The notes under the pieces are model-generated. The model worked only from the letters and a program-made list of their open reading frames with translations, did not search any database and was not told the origin of the DNA. A stretch of DNA of 25,909 nucleotides from DASTSN01 sp035549175. Lineage in GTDB: Bacteria; Bacteroidota; Bacteroidia; Chitinophagales; Chitinophagaceae. The stretch covers positions 1 to 25,909 of the forward strand of contig DASZRL010000005.1 in the NCBI GenBank assembly GCA_035549175.1, in the 5' to 3' direction. Shown here one piece after another: positions 15,011 through 22,727 of the stretch. Position 1 is the first letter of the stretch; each line of letters starts with the position of its first letter. Position numbers and translations under genes: made by a program.

Positions 15011-16261
15011 ATGCCACATAAAACACGCTGGACGACCCTATTCCTGGCAGGACTGTTCACCATAACCATAATGGGCCTGCTTCTGCGCAGTAAACTCGTA
15101 TTTTCCCTACCCTTCATCCATTACAACACCCTTCTGGAAGCCCATTCCCGATTTACCTTCCAGGGTTGGATCACCCTCATCCTGTATTTTCTTCTGAAGG
15201 AAGAACTTCTGGCGCCGCGCCAGGCCCATGGTTCCTTTTATACGCCCCTGCTGGCCTCCCTGGCCGTCTTTGCCTGGCTGACCTTGCTGGCCTATTCTTC
15301 ACCCGTTACAGCCCCTCTGGCGCAGGTTACTACCGGTTGCTATGTACTAACCACGCTTGCGTATACCATCCGCTTCCTGCATGATCTGCGGTCATCCGCG
15401 GCCACCCACCATGTCAAAAACCTGGCCACCTGCGCGCTCCTGGCCCAGCTGATTTCGTGGCCGGCCCTGGCCCTGGTCAATTACCCGCAGGGCCTTCCCG
15501 GATCCACTATCCTACAAGTGCGCAATGCTTTGTTTACCTACCTGCATTTTCAGTATAACGGATTTTTTATGTTATCGGCTCTAGCTATTACCCTACATCG
15601 TCTCGATCCGCGGATCAGCCCCACTCTCATGAAAAAAGCCAGAAGGCTGTCCTGGCTCCTAGCAGGATCCCTACTGCCCACACTCGCCCTTACGTATCTC
15701 TGGCAACCCGTACCCCTCGCCCTCTCCCTGGTAGCCGGGGCAGGAAGCCTCCTGCTGCTGGCCGCCCTGGCTTACCTTATACCGTTGCTGCCACCCCTGC
15801 TGCGCATGTTCCGTAACCAGGGCTCCACCACCCGCAGCATCGCGGCCTTGGCCCTGGTATCGCTGGTGGCCAAAATGATCCTGCAGGCGCTGCTTTGCCT
15901 TCCCTGGGTCGGATCGCCGGTGTTTGGAAACCGACCGGTTATCATGGCCTACCTGCACCTGGTATTTCTTGGATGTATCACCCTCCTGCTTATCGCCCTG
16001 CTGATCCAAATAGGCCTCCTGGATATACAAAAAAAACTGACCCCTGTCGCAAGTTGGGTCTTTGCAACAGGGGTCGTATGGAACGAACTGGTCCTGTTCA
16101 GCCAGGGCATCGGTTCCCTGCTGTTTGCGGCAGGTACCTTGTTTTACTGGTTGTTATGGTCGGCAGCCTGCTGGCTCACCGCAGGGGCACTTCTCCTGCT
16201 GCTATCCGTCATCCTTCCGTCCCGCCCGGCCGTTACTGTTCGCCATCGTTCTTCCGCATAA
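15011..16261 (+). CDS. polytopic inner-membrane protein, possibly haem-copper-oxidase-like
   Basis: A 416-residue protein made almost wholly of hydrophobic helices, about twelve. Histidines sit in or next to predicted helices: HYNTLLEAHSRFTFQGW (second helix), YLHFQYNGFFM (middle) and MAYLHLVFLGC (late), with WNELVLFSQGIG following. The spacing recalls subunit I-like haem proteins of the NorB/oxidase type, but I see no HPEVY or HH copper-ligand motif, so this relation is inference and weak. ATG 15011 precedes a basic n-region (MPHKTRW) and the first helix. An FNR-type box lies upstream, suggesting oxygen- or nitric-oxide-dependent control. The 3' end overlaps the convergent cytochrome gene by 29 bases, tying the two units physically. 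Confidence 0.7.
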   Translation: MPHKTRWTTLFLAGLFTITIMGLLLRSKLVFSLPFIHYNTLLEAHSRFTFQGWITLILYFLLKEELLAPRQAHGSFYTPLLASLAVFAWLTLLAYSSPVTAPLAQVTTGCYVLTTLAYTIRFLHDLRSSAATHHVKNLATCALLAQLISWPALALVNYPQGLPGSTILQVRNALFTYLHFQYNGFFMLSALAITLHRLDPRISPTLMKKARRLSWLLAGSLLPTLALTYLWQPVPLALSLVAGAGSLLLLAALAYLIPLLPPLLRMFRNQGSTTRSIAALALVSLVAKMILQALLCLPWVGSPVFGNRPVIMAYLHLVFLGCITLLLIALLIQIGLLDIQKKLTPVASWVFATGVVWNELVLFSQGIGSLLFAAGTLFYWLLWSAACWLTAGALLLLLSVILPSRPAVTVRHRSSA

Positions 16262-16718
16262 ACTCCAATACCTCACGGGCCTCCTCATCGGTCAGGTCCT
16301 GGTTAGGCATCCGGATCAGGCAGACCACCATATCGGCCTGGGCCGCCTGATCCTTGTCCAGCATCACCTTCGTATTTGTGATCCAGTTCATGATCCACTC
16401 CGGGGTTCGGCGATGAGTAACATCTTTCCAGCCCGGACCCACCAGGATCTCCCCGCTAAGCAGGTGGCAAGCAAAGCACTTGCTCTGGTAAATACGCTGT
16501 CCGCTCTCCACCATCTTGGGGTCCAGCGGGTGGGTGAGGGCAATATGGCTGAACCGTCCGACACCCTTGGAATTATTACCTGCGAGCATGACCACCGTGT
16601 CGGCCTTGGTCCTGACCGCCGGTGCCTGCTGTGATACAGGCTGCCCCGGGTTGTTGCCGCAATGGATTCCCAGCAGGACAACCAGCGCCAGCAGCGGTAT
16701 CCCCGTTGTTCGTTTCAT
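16233..16718 (-). CDS. monohaem cytochrome c, probably membrane-anchored
   Basis: A 161-residue exported protein with one haem c motif CFACH (81-85) and a likely distal methionine in LIRMPNQDL (Met137). The N-terminus (MKRTTGIPLLALVVLLGIHC) ends in a cysteine; the residues before it (GIH) are not a canonical lipobox, so lipid attachment at Cys20 is possible but unsure. A linker of about 50 residues follows before the haem domain. It is the last gene of the porin-cytochrome operon, 64 bases after the preceding cytochrome, and its 3' end overlaps the convergent membrane-protein gene. The role is probably periplasmic electron transfer; the partner is unknown. Confidence 0.85.
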   Translation of the reverse strand: MKRTTGIPLLALVVLLGIHCGNNPGQPVSQQAPAVRTKADTVVMLAGNNSKGVGRFSHIALTHPLDPKMVESGQRIYQSKCFACHLLSGEILVGPGWKDVTHRRTPEWIMNWITNTKVMLDKDQAAQADMVVCLIRMPNQDLTDEEAREVLEFMRKNDGEQ

Positions 16719-16782
16719 ACATTTAAATTATGATTAGTATTGTCATCGATTCCAACACGCTCCCGAAACCCCGTCATAAAAA

Positions 16783-17214
16783 CTATTTGGCCAGGGAACG
16801 GATGTAATTCACGAGCTCCCAGCGCTGCTGTTCGCTGAACAGCTTCTTATAGGCCGGCATGGGGGCCCTTCCTTCGGACATCTTCCAAAAAATCGCCCCG
16901 TCAGTCTGGCCCTGCACCTTCGCGGATGTGTGATCAGCCGGCCGGGGGTTAAGCCCCTGGGAGGCTACGCCGTCCCCCTTGCCCCGGGCTCCGTGGCAGG
17001 GCCCGCAGTTGGCCACATACAGCTTCTTGGCATCGGCCAGCACGCTGCCATTTCCTTTCAGGGGGTTCACCAGGTTGTCGGCATCCTTCGGTGCCACCCA
17101 GGGAGCCTTCTGGGCCATACCCCAGCCCGCGGCCAGAAAAAAAGCCAGCAGGCCGGCTCCATAGAAGCGCTTCATGCGGCGCCCCGAGCCCCATATGTAT
17201 TTCCACGTATTCAT
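16783..17214 (-). CDS. monohaem cytochrome c, periplasmic
   Basis: A 143-residue class I-type cytochrome c with haem motif CGPCH (70-74), GARGKGDG right after it, and the methionine ligand probably in APMPAYKK (Met119). The closing RWELVNYIRSLAK is the typical C-terminal helix. A signal peptide runs through FFLAAGWGMAQ. Start choices are ATG 17223, 17214 or 17175; I prefer 17214, while 17175 (MKRFYGAGLL) would give a shorter and more usual signal peptide. It lies between two other cytochrome genes on the same strand and probably shares their transcript. Confidence 0.87.
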   Translation of the reverse strand: MNTWKYIWGSGRRMKRFYGAGLLAFFLAAGWGMAQKAPWVAPKDADNLVNPLKGNGSVLADAKKLYVANCGPCHGARGKGDGVASQGLNPRPADHTSAKVQGQTDGAIFWKMSEGRAPMPAYKKLFSEQQRWELVNYIRSLAK

Positions 17215-17273
17215 GGTACCCAATTTTTTTTATGAGGAATGATAATCCGGCCAAAGCCTGTGCGACGTCCGGC

Positions 17274-17552
17274 TCACTGGCTCAGGAAGGCTACAATCTT
17301 GTCGCGCTCCGCATCCGTGATCAACGCCCGCGACTGCATGTGCATGCCTATCGTCTCCCACTGTTCGTGGGAGAAGGTGGAAGGAGAGGGGGTGTTATGA
17401 CAACGCTGGCAGTTTTCTGCCCACAGCTGGGCGCCCGTCTTCATGGATGCCTTCTCACTAACCTTGCAGCTATCCAGACCACCCACCGCAACCAGGGAGC
17501 CCAGCCCCAGCAGGATCAAACCGAACCGGTATCTCAGGAGTATCTTTTTCAT
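17274..17552 (-). CDS. small lipoprotein cytochrome c
   Basis: A 92-residue monohaem cytochrome with haem motif CQRCH (48-52). The N-terminus is a lipoprotein signal ending GLDSC (Cys29), acceptable as a lipobox. The methionine ligand is likely Met70 or Met72 in GMHMQSRALIT, before the helix AERDKIVAFL. It starts 11 bases after the porin gene stop, so cotranscription with the porin is nearly certain. With its lipid anchor it may sit at the outer or inner membrane and pass electrons to the other cytochromes; this is inference. Confidence 0.85.
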   Translation of the reverse strand: MKKILLRYRFGLILLGLGSLVAVGGLDSCKVSEKASMKTGAQLWAENCQRCHNTPSPSTFSHEQWETIGMHMQSRALITDAERDKIVAFLSQ

Positions 17553-17563
17553 AATCGCGTAGT

Positions 17564-18781
17564 TTAAAGTTGAATGGCAAACTGAACAAAAAAACTGTTG
17601 GTAGTCGTCTTGCCCGTGTAGGCGCCCAGGGGTTTACTGGCGGTGCTGTTCCCTGTATAGGATTCATAGCCGACTTTGAAGACCGTACGCCAGCTGAGCC
17701 AGTAATCCAGCCCGACACCCCAGCTGTCCTGGTTGCTGCCGATCAGCGATTCCTTGGGCGTATTAAAGGTGCCATAGCGCCCAGCCAGTTCCAGGTTCTT
17801 TACCCAGTTTTGCAACCCGGTCGGTCGCAGGGACGCCTGGGCAAAAAAGGCGGTGGTATGATTGTTAAACGTGTAACCGGACTGGTCAGCCGGGTTGATG
17901 TAACTGGTCTTATCGATGTCCTGGATATTGTACTGCGATTTGATGTTCACCAGGATGGGGTTGAAGGTCTTCACATAATTCAGGTCAAAGGCATAAGATC
18001 GGCCCATCAGGTTCTGCTGTGGCGTTCCCTGGTTTCCCAGTTTGCCAAACATGCCGGATACCCCCAGTTCCAGTGAAGAATTCAGCAACGGCAGCAGGCC
18101 GATCCGGCCGGTTATTGTCTTATTGTTATTGTTATCTGCCAGGTTTCCGCTGCTCAGGGTGCCATCCGGATTCAGCTGGTTGCCGTTGGTCAGGGCCAGA
18201 TCATAGTTCATCTTCATGGTACCAAAACCGAATCCTCCCTCCACTTCCAGGCCATAATCCGTGGGGGTCATGTCGGCCACTCCCATAGGATCCGTAGGCA
18301 GCTTGTCAATCCACCCGGCCGCCAGGCGCTTGGCATACATCCCGTAGGGCAGGACAAAATAACCTGCCCGGATGATCAGCCCCGGCGCGGCGAAATAAGA
18401 CACGTCGGCCCAGTTAACCCCCAGCCCGTTGTCACTGAAGGAAGGTTCAAATTCCATCAGGAATTTCTTCCCATGACGCCAGAGAAGCATCGGACTAAAT
18501 TCGTAATGATCCCCATCCGGGAAACTGTTGGTTTTGGATACCGTGGAAACCCCGTTGAGCGTATTGGTTGACCTGGATGCGACAAAACCCATGGTGGCCA
18601 GACCCGCCAGGAGGAAATGGTCTTCCCCCGGCTTTTTGTAGGCAACCTGCCTTTCCAGTTCATCTACCCGGTCCAGGAGGCTGGAATCCACCACGGTTTG
18701 CTGTGCCAGCAACGTGGCACTTGCCAGCACCATTCCTCCCAGCAGGAACAGCGCCTTTCTAGAAAAGGCAGTATTTCTCAT
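17564..18781 (-). CDS. outer-membrane porin with N-terminal coiled coil
   Basis: A 405-residue outer-membrane barrel. A signal peptide (to about LLAQQ, residue 28) is followed by a short coiled-coil segment (SSLLDRVDELERQVA), then beta strands with alternating residues through to a C-terminal aromatic-containing strand ending FVQFAIQL. This plan resembles OprO/OprP-like porins. Central regions such as FEPSFSDNGLGVNWADVSYF and RAGYFVLPYGMYAKRL resemble barrel strands facing the pore. It is the first gene of a four-gene operon with three cytochromes c, an unusual partner set suggesting uptake of, or electron transfer to, a substrate reduced in the periplasm. That function is inference. Confidence 0.8.
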   Translation of the reverse strand: MRNTAFSRKALFLLGGMVLASATLLAQQTVVDSSLLDRVDELERQVAYKKPGEDHFLLAGLATMGFVASRSTNTLNGVSTVSKTNSFPDGDHYEFSPMLLWRHGKKFLMEFEPSFSDNGLGVNWADVSYFAAPGLIIRAGYFVLPYGMYAKRLAAGWIDKLPTDPMGVADMTPTDYGLEVEGGFGFGTMKMNYDLALTNGNQLNPDGTLSSGNLADNNNNKTITGRIGLLPLLNSSLELGVSGMFGKLGNQGTPQQNLMGRSYAFDLNYVKTFNPILVNIKSQYNIQDIDKTSYINPADQSGYTFNNHTTAFFAQASLRPTGLQNWVKNLELAGRYGTFNTPKESLIGSNQDSWGVGLDYWLSWRTVFKVGYESYTGNSTASKPLGAYTGKTTTNSFFVQFAIQL

Positions 18782-18793
18782 ACAATTTCGTTT

Positions 18794-18801
18794 TAAAAGT
18801 A
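18794..18801 (-). promoter_or_regulatory. candidate -7 box for the porin-cytochrome operon
   Basis: The minus strand reads TACTTTTA (one mismatch to TAnnTTTG), 12 bases before the porin ATG. No -33 TTTG is visible. The rest of the gap 18802-19063 has no gene that I can support. Confidence 0.35.
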
Positions 18802-19063
18802 ACCTTGGCCCGCAGGTTCGGCTTGTCTTGCGATAGTAGGAATGCCAGGTAGGGTAGTCAGCCGCAGCTGCGTAAAGTATGGTATAAGGAGAAAGTAAAC
18901 CTGGATCAAATGTATCTCGGGGAAAATACCCAACACCTGACTTTCATCATTCCATACCCTGACAACCATCGGTCCGGGCAAAAAACCGTCCCATCCTAGT
19001 CAATCGGACAGCATGGTCACTAGTATAATACACTGAATAAAAAAGGAAGGATAACGTACCGGG

Positions 19064-19603
19064 CTAAACCAGGTTTCCCAGCAAGAGAAAAAAGGAACCG
19101 GCCAGGGTAAGTAACATCGCCGCATACCAAAGCATCCGCTTGCGGGTAAGAATGGCGATGGCCGAAATCGCGATGGCCACCTGAAAGATGGTAACCGATT
19201 TGGAGAGGGTAATATGTTTCTGAAGGTGGGAGGCGGAATGTTCGGCATACATCTCGGCCACCTTCCGGATGGAATCTTGTTCCTGGCGGTAACGCGCTGA
19301 ATCCTGGCTGAATCCGGGGGCCGTGCGTGAAGTAATGGCTTCCATCAACCTGGCCGAGGACGAGGCGACTTCGGCCTTTATGCCCTTGGCCTGGTAATAC
19401 GCCCATTGGTCGGACGCCTTGATCTGATCGATCATGGCCTCATTGACGTGGTGTCCGCTCAACAATCCGGCAATGGCCGCAAGGACCGCCATGATAGCAG
19501 TGGAAAGAGCAACCTGAAGAGCCCATCTCTCACGGTTGGATTCCTCGGTCTTTTCCTTAATGGCTTCCTGCAGGTGTTCCGTCGGCACTTCTATCTCCTC
19601 CAT
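19064..19603 (-). CDS. DUF4337 family membrane protein
   Basis: A 179-residue protein that I recognise as DUF4337: an N-terminal charged segment (MEEIEVPTEHLQEAIKEK), a first membrane helix (VALSTAIMAVLAAIAGLL), the family run DQIKASDQWAYYQAKGIKAEV, a long polar helix and two C-terminal membrane helices. The function of DUF4337 is not known. It stands alone on the minus strand. The upstream minus-strand sequence contains TATATTTTG about 20 bases before the ATG, close to but one base longer than a -7 box. Confidence 0.87.
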   Translation of the reverse strand: MEEIEVPTEHLQEAIKEKTEESNRERWALQVALSTAIMAVLAAIAGLLSGHHVNEAMIDQIKASDQWAYYQAKGIKAEVASSSARLMEAITSRTAPGFSQDSARYRQEQDSIRKVAEMYAEHSASHLQKHITLSKSVTIFQVAIAISAIAILTRKRMLWYAAMLLTLAGSFFLLLGNLV

Positions 19604-19961
19604 GGCGTATAATTATAACTCCAAAATATAGAAGACAATCATACTATGCAGCCTATTTCGGTCAGCAGGCTTACCGGCAAGGCGAATGCGGCCGCAAAAC
19701 CCAACGATTACCCGCAATTTCAACAACCTTGCATTTCCAGGTCGACCTGGAAGGGTACCCGGCATATGCCCGCCAAGCGCCCTCCATCCGGCCGCTCACC
19801 AATATGACAGTCACCTGGATAACCTACCGGCCGGGATAACCCAGGTGCCGGTTTCGATCTTCTTTACGAATTTTCAATACTGAATACAATGAATTGGAAA
19901 AGAATCCGTTTTCCAATAGATTTACGCATGGTCATCTTATTTCAACCTTAAATACCATCTT
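19604..19961. other. 358-base intergenic region
   Basis: Between the DUF4337 gene and the secreted-protein gene, which diverge. The only structure I see is the 18-base palindrome listed separately. A 65-codon frame here has no recognisable feature and is probably chance. Confidence 0.6.
19735..19752. repeat. 18-base perfect palindrome
   Basis: TTCCAGGTCGACCTGGAA reads the same on both strands, with no loop. This is the form expected of a binding site for a dimeric regulator rather than a terminator. It lies about 130 bases before the DUF4337 start and 210 bases before the secreted-protein start. Confidence 0.55.
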
Positions 19962-21539
19962 TTGAAACGCACCCTGCTAGCCGTACTTATCGGTTCCTCG
20001 TTGACCGGGGCCAGCCAGACCATCCACACGTCAATCGTAGACGACCCCGTGGTCATGCGGCATACCATAAACGCCTTCCTGCGCGAGAAAACCGAATACC
20101 TGGACGGTGAAAATACCATCCAGATTGAAAATACCGGGAATAACATGCTTCAGTTGGGGTACACGGCCAAGCTAAGTACCGAAAAACACGGTCTCATACT
20201 CCACCGGATCAGCCCGGATGGCAAGGATCTCGAAACGAATAAACTCGAGGATGGAAAAAGAGCATTCGGACCCCTGAGTACTCTCTCCCTGGAATTCAGC
20301 CACCGGATACTTCTTGTCTATTTTAAATATGAGGATAAGGACAGCATGAAACTGTTTATTTCCGAAATAGACCGGAAAAATCTTTCGCTGATCCATACCC
20401 AACAGATCTATAGCTATCAGCAGGATAATGTCGGCATCTTCAAAATGGCAAGGGCCCTCAAGCACACAACGATGTACCAGGTTTCCCCCGACAGCAGCAA
20501 GTTGCTAGTATGTCTACAGGATACCAAAGGCTCTTTTTTCAGCATCGTCCTGGATGACCAACTGAACACCCTTCGCAAGGGCGTCTCCCGTAACCCGGTC
20601 TTTGCTGACAATGAAGTTACCGCCTGCCTGCTGGAAAACTCCGGACATGCCGCTTTTGTCGTATCCCGGCCTGTACAGGGATTTTCCACGCAACCCCTGC
20701 AGGGCATTCTTATCCAACGGCTGGATGGGAGGGAAAAATACCAGGATCTGGCCGGTACCGGCACAGACGGCGCCTTACTGAACTGCCACCTGCAGGCATC
20801 CCGGGACAATGCAAGAATCTTTGCGTTCGGCGATTATTCTGGAGAAGTAGGTTCAGCAGGAACCTGGCTGGCAGAAATCAACCCCACCGACCTGAGAATA
20901 TCGCGGGCATCCATTTTCCCCTACCCTTCCGATTATACCGAACAACTGTATAAAATCGGTTTTGGCGTCCGGCACCGGGGTACCTACGGAGTGCTGGATG
21001 TGGATTACGATCTCGCTGAACTCGACGACGGAAGCCTGGCACTGGGAGGCACTCCCGTTTCCCGCCATGACAACCGAAACTGGGATCCCGGTACCAACAG
21101 CCACTCGGGATACGTAATGTATTATGCCGGACCCGTCATGACGGCCTTTTTTGACAAAAACCGTAAAGGAAAATCATACGGACTGATTCCCCGCAATGAA
21201 AACCTCTCCCAGGGAAGCGCCCTTATCCTCTTACCTTACCAGGATAGATTGATTGTGTTTTTCAATGATTACGAGAAAAATTTCACCGAACCCCTGATGG
21301 AAAACGACGTACATAAGAGCGGCGGGGCCGTTATTCATGAATTATCCCTCGGATATGGGGTCTTTTCAGAAAAAGGGGCCGTTCTGGACCGCAAAATGAT
21401 TTCTCAGGGAGTATCCCGTATGGAATGTTTCAACACGGCCCTGGGCCGACTACTTGCTAACAATAAACTGGCGATCCCTTCCAGTACTATTGATAAAAAT
21501 TCAAAAACCTACAAGGTCGCCCTCATTACCGTCGAATGA
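19962..21539 (+). CDS. large secreted protein of unknown function
   Basis: The function is not recognised. The 525-residue product begins with a good signal peptide (MKRTLLAVLIGSSLTGASQ). It has repeated beta-rich stretches such as LILHRISPDGKDLETNKL, ILIQRLDGREKY and TWLAEINPTDLRIS, plus several segments ending in Asp/Gly turns. A beta-propeller or similar repeat fold is plausible, but I cannot show a period. The start is TTG 19962: the frame has no ATG between the upstream stop and the signal peptide, and TTG gives the ideal start MKRT. No partner gene is adjacent; the upstream gene is divergent, and what follows is the AT-rich island. Confidence 0.7.
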   Translation: MKRTLLAVLIGSSLTGASQTIHTSIVDDPVVMRHTINAFLREKTEYLDGENTIQIENTGNNMLQLGYTAKLSTEKHGLILHRISPDGKDLETNKLEDGKRAFGPLSTLSLEFSHRILLVYFKYEDKDSMKLFISEIDRKNLSLIHTQQIYSYQQDNVGIFKMARALKHTTMYQVSPDSSKLLVCLQDTKGSFFSIVLDDQLNTLRKGVSRNPVFADNEVTACLLENSGHAAFVVSRPVQGFSTQPLQGILIQRLDGREKYQDLAGTGTDGALLNCHLQASRDNARIFAFGDYSGEVGSAGTWLAEINPTDLRISRASIFPYPSDYTEQLYKIGFGVRHRGTYGVLDVDYDLAELDDGSLALGGTPVSRHDNRNWDPGTNSHSGYVMYYAGPVMTAFFDKNRKGKSYGLIPRNENLSQGSALILLPYQDRLIVFFNDYEKNFTEPLMENDVHKSGGAVIHELSLGYGVFSEKGAVLDRKMISQGVSRMECFNTALGRLLANNKLAIPSSTIDKNSKTYKVALITVE

Positions 21540-21994
21540 TTGCCCCGTGATGGTTGTCAGGTCGCTTTTAATGAACTAAGTAAACCGCTTGCTTGCCAAC
21601 TCCTCCCATTCAAAACCGTAAACCCAAAACAAAACACCCCTGGGTTTTCAGTATCGTTCGTAATTACATTCCAGGCCTCATTATCCAGCTATCCAGCATG
21701 AACTAAGCTTCCACCATTCACCACACTCCATAGCAGCTCGCTTGCTTTCAGGATAAGTCTACTTCCGGTAGTCGGGGGGTTTGTTGCGAAATATTCTGTA
21801 CAGGCGGCTAAGAATCACCTAAAACTTACTGTCTGGGAAGCCCAATCCCATCTTCACTCTCTCAAAAACACACATTTGATTCATTATGAACGTATTAAAT
21901 TCTGTGTTGCAACATTCAGTGGCCGTTTCTTTTAAAATAGTCAACGTATTGTCTCATTTTCTAGTCATTTAGCCATTATAATACCTGAATCCAA
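21540..21994. other. 455-base region without a supported gene
   Basis: Base composition shifts here from GC-rich to AT-rich, apparently the edge between core chromosome and a foreign region. The stretch from 21619 to 21656 has weak inverted complementarity (AAACCC and GGGTTT) that might be a terminator for the secreted-protein gene. I see no coding signal, RNA gene or insertion-sequence end. Confidence 0.5.
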
Positions 21995-22005
21995 TTGAAT
22001 CCAAT
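21986..22005 (+). repeat. 10-base tandem duplication at the ATPase start
   Basis: TGAATCCAAT occurs twice in direct tandem. The second copy contains the only plausible start (TTG 21995 overlaps the junction). Read from the first copy, the frame reaches a stop within about a dozen codons, so the duplication may be a frame-shifting lesion. Confidence 0.6.
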
Positions 22006-22708
22006 CAAAAGAGAGCTTGAAAAACAAATACTGTCCCATCTCGCTAAAATTAGCATCTCATGGATTACGGGCACCCGCCGGGTAGGCCAAATCATTTTTA
22101 AACAAATAATACGGCAACACTATTCCAAAAGAACCCTCATCCTGAATACAGAAGATTTTGATGTACAGGAATTACTGAAAAGCATATCCGCGGCCAATTA
22201 CAAACGAATATTAGGAGGTGCTACCCTTCTGATTACTCATGAAGCTCAGGCGCCTTCTGATATTGGCAGGATTTTGAAGCTGCAGATCGAGACCATCTCT
22301 CCTTTGACAATTCTGGCAACGGGTCGCTCCTCCTTTGACCTTTCCAACAAAACCGGAAATCATCTAATGAATCGCCAGTTTCTATTTCATCTGTATCCGC
22401 TGTCCCAAAGGGAAACAGGTGCAAGGGAAACCCGTTTAGAAACCGTTCAAGACCTGAAAGAACGATTAATTTTCGGAAGCTATCCGGAACTTTTTCCGAT
22501 GGCAACCTACCAGGAAAAAACAAAGTACCTGCTAGACCTGACACAATCTTACCTAATTAAAGACATCCATTCGTATGAGGGAATCCGGCATGCTGACAAA
22601 ATCACTCGACTTCTCAGATTGTTAGCATATCAACCCAGCCATGAAGTATCCTATACCGCACTCGCCGGCCAACTAGGACTCTTTTGCCACTTCTGGCAAA
22701 ACACTTAG
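21995..22708 (+). pseudogene. decayed DUF4143/AAA-type ATPase
   Basis: The frame shows the architecture of AAA+ ATP-binding DUF4143 proteins: IKRELEKQIL at the start, a P-loop region, a Walker B region and LLRLLAYQPSHEVSYTALAGQLGL. Key residues are lost. The Walker A position reads GTRRVGQII (26-34) instead of GPRRVGKTT, so the nucleotide-binding Lys and Thr are missing. Walker B reads LLITHEAQ, with His82 where Asp is expected. There is no ATG start. The protein stops at 237 residues, well short of the roughly 380-400 usual, right after the winged-helix-like segment and at a small hairpin. The other two frames do not resume the homologous sequence. I read it as an inactive remnant. Confidence 0.72.
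22682..22701. repeat. perfect hairpin at the ATPase truncation point
   Basis: TTTTGCCACTTCTGGCAAAA has an 8-base perfect stem and a 4-base loop. It lies between two convergent genes but lacks an adjoining T-run on either strand, so a terminator role is uncertain. Confidence 0.4.
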
Positions 22709-22727
22709 TAATAGAGATACCTTTTTT

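Noticed and set aside
21986..22005. Tandem repeat as an insertion-sequence target duplication
   Set aside because: The copies are directly adjacent with no inserted element, so a slippage duplication is simpler.
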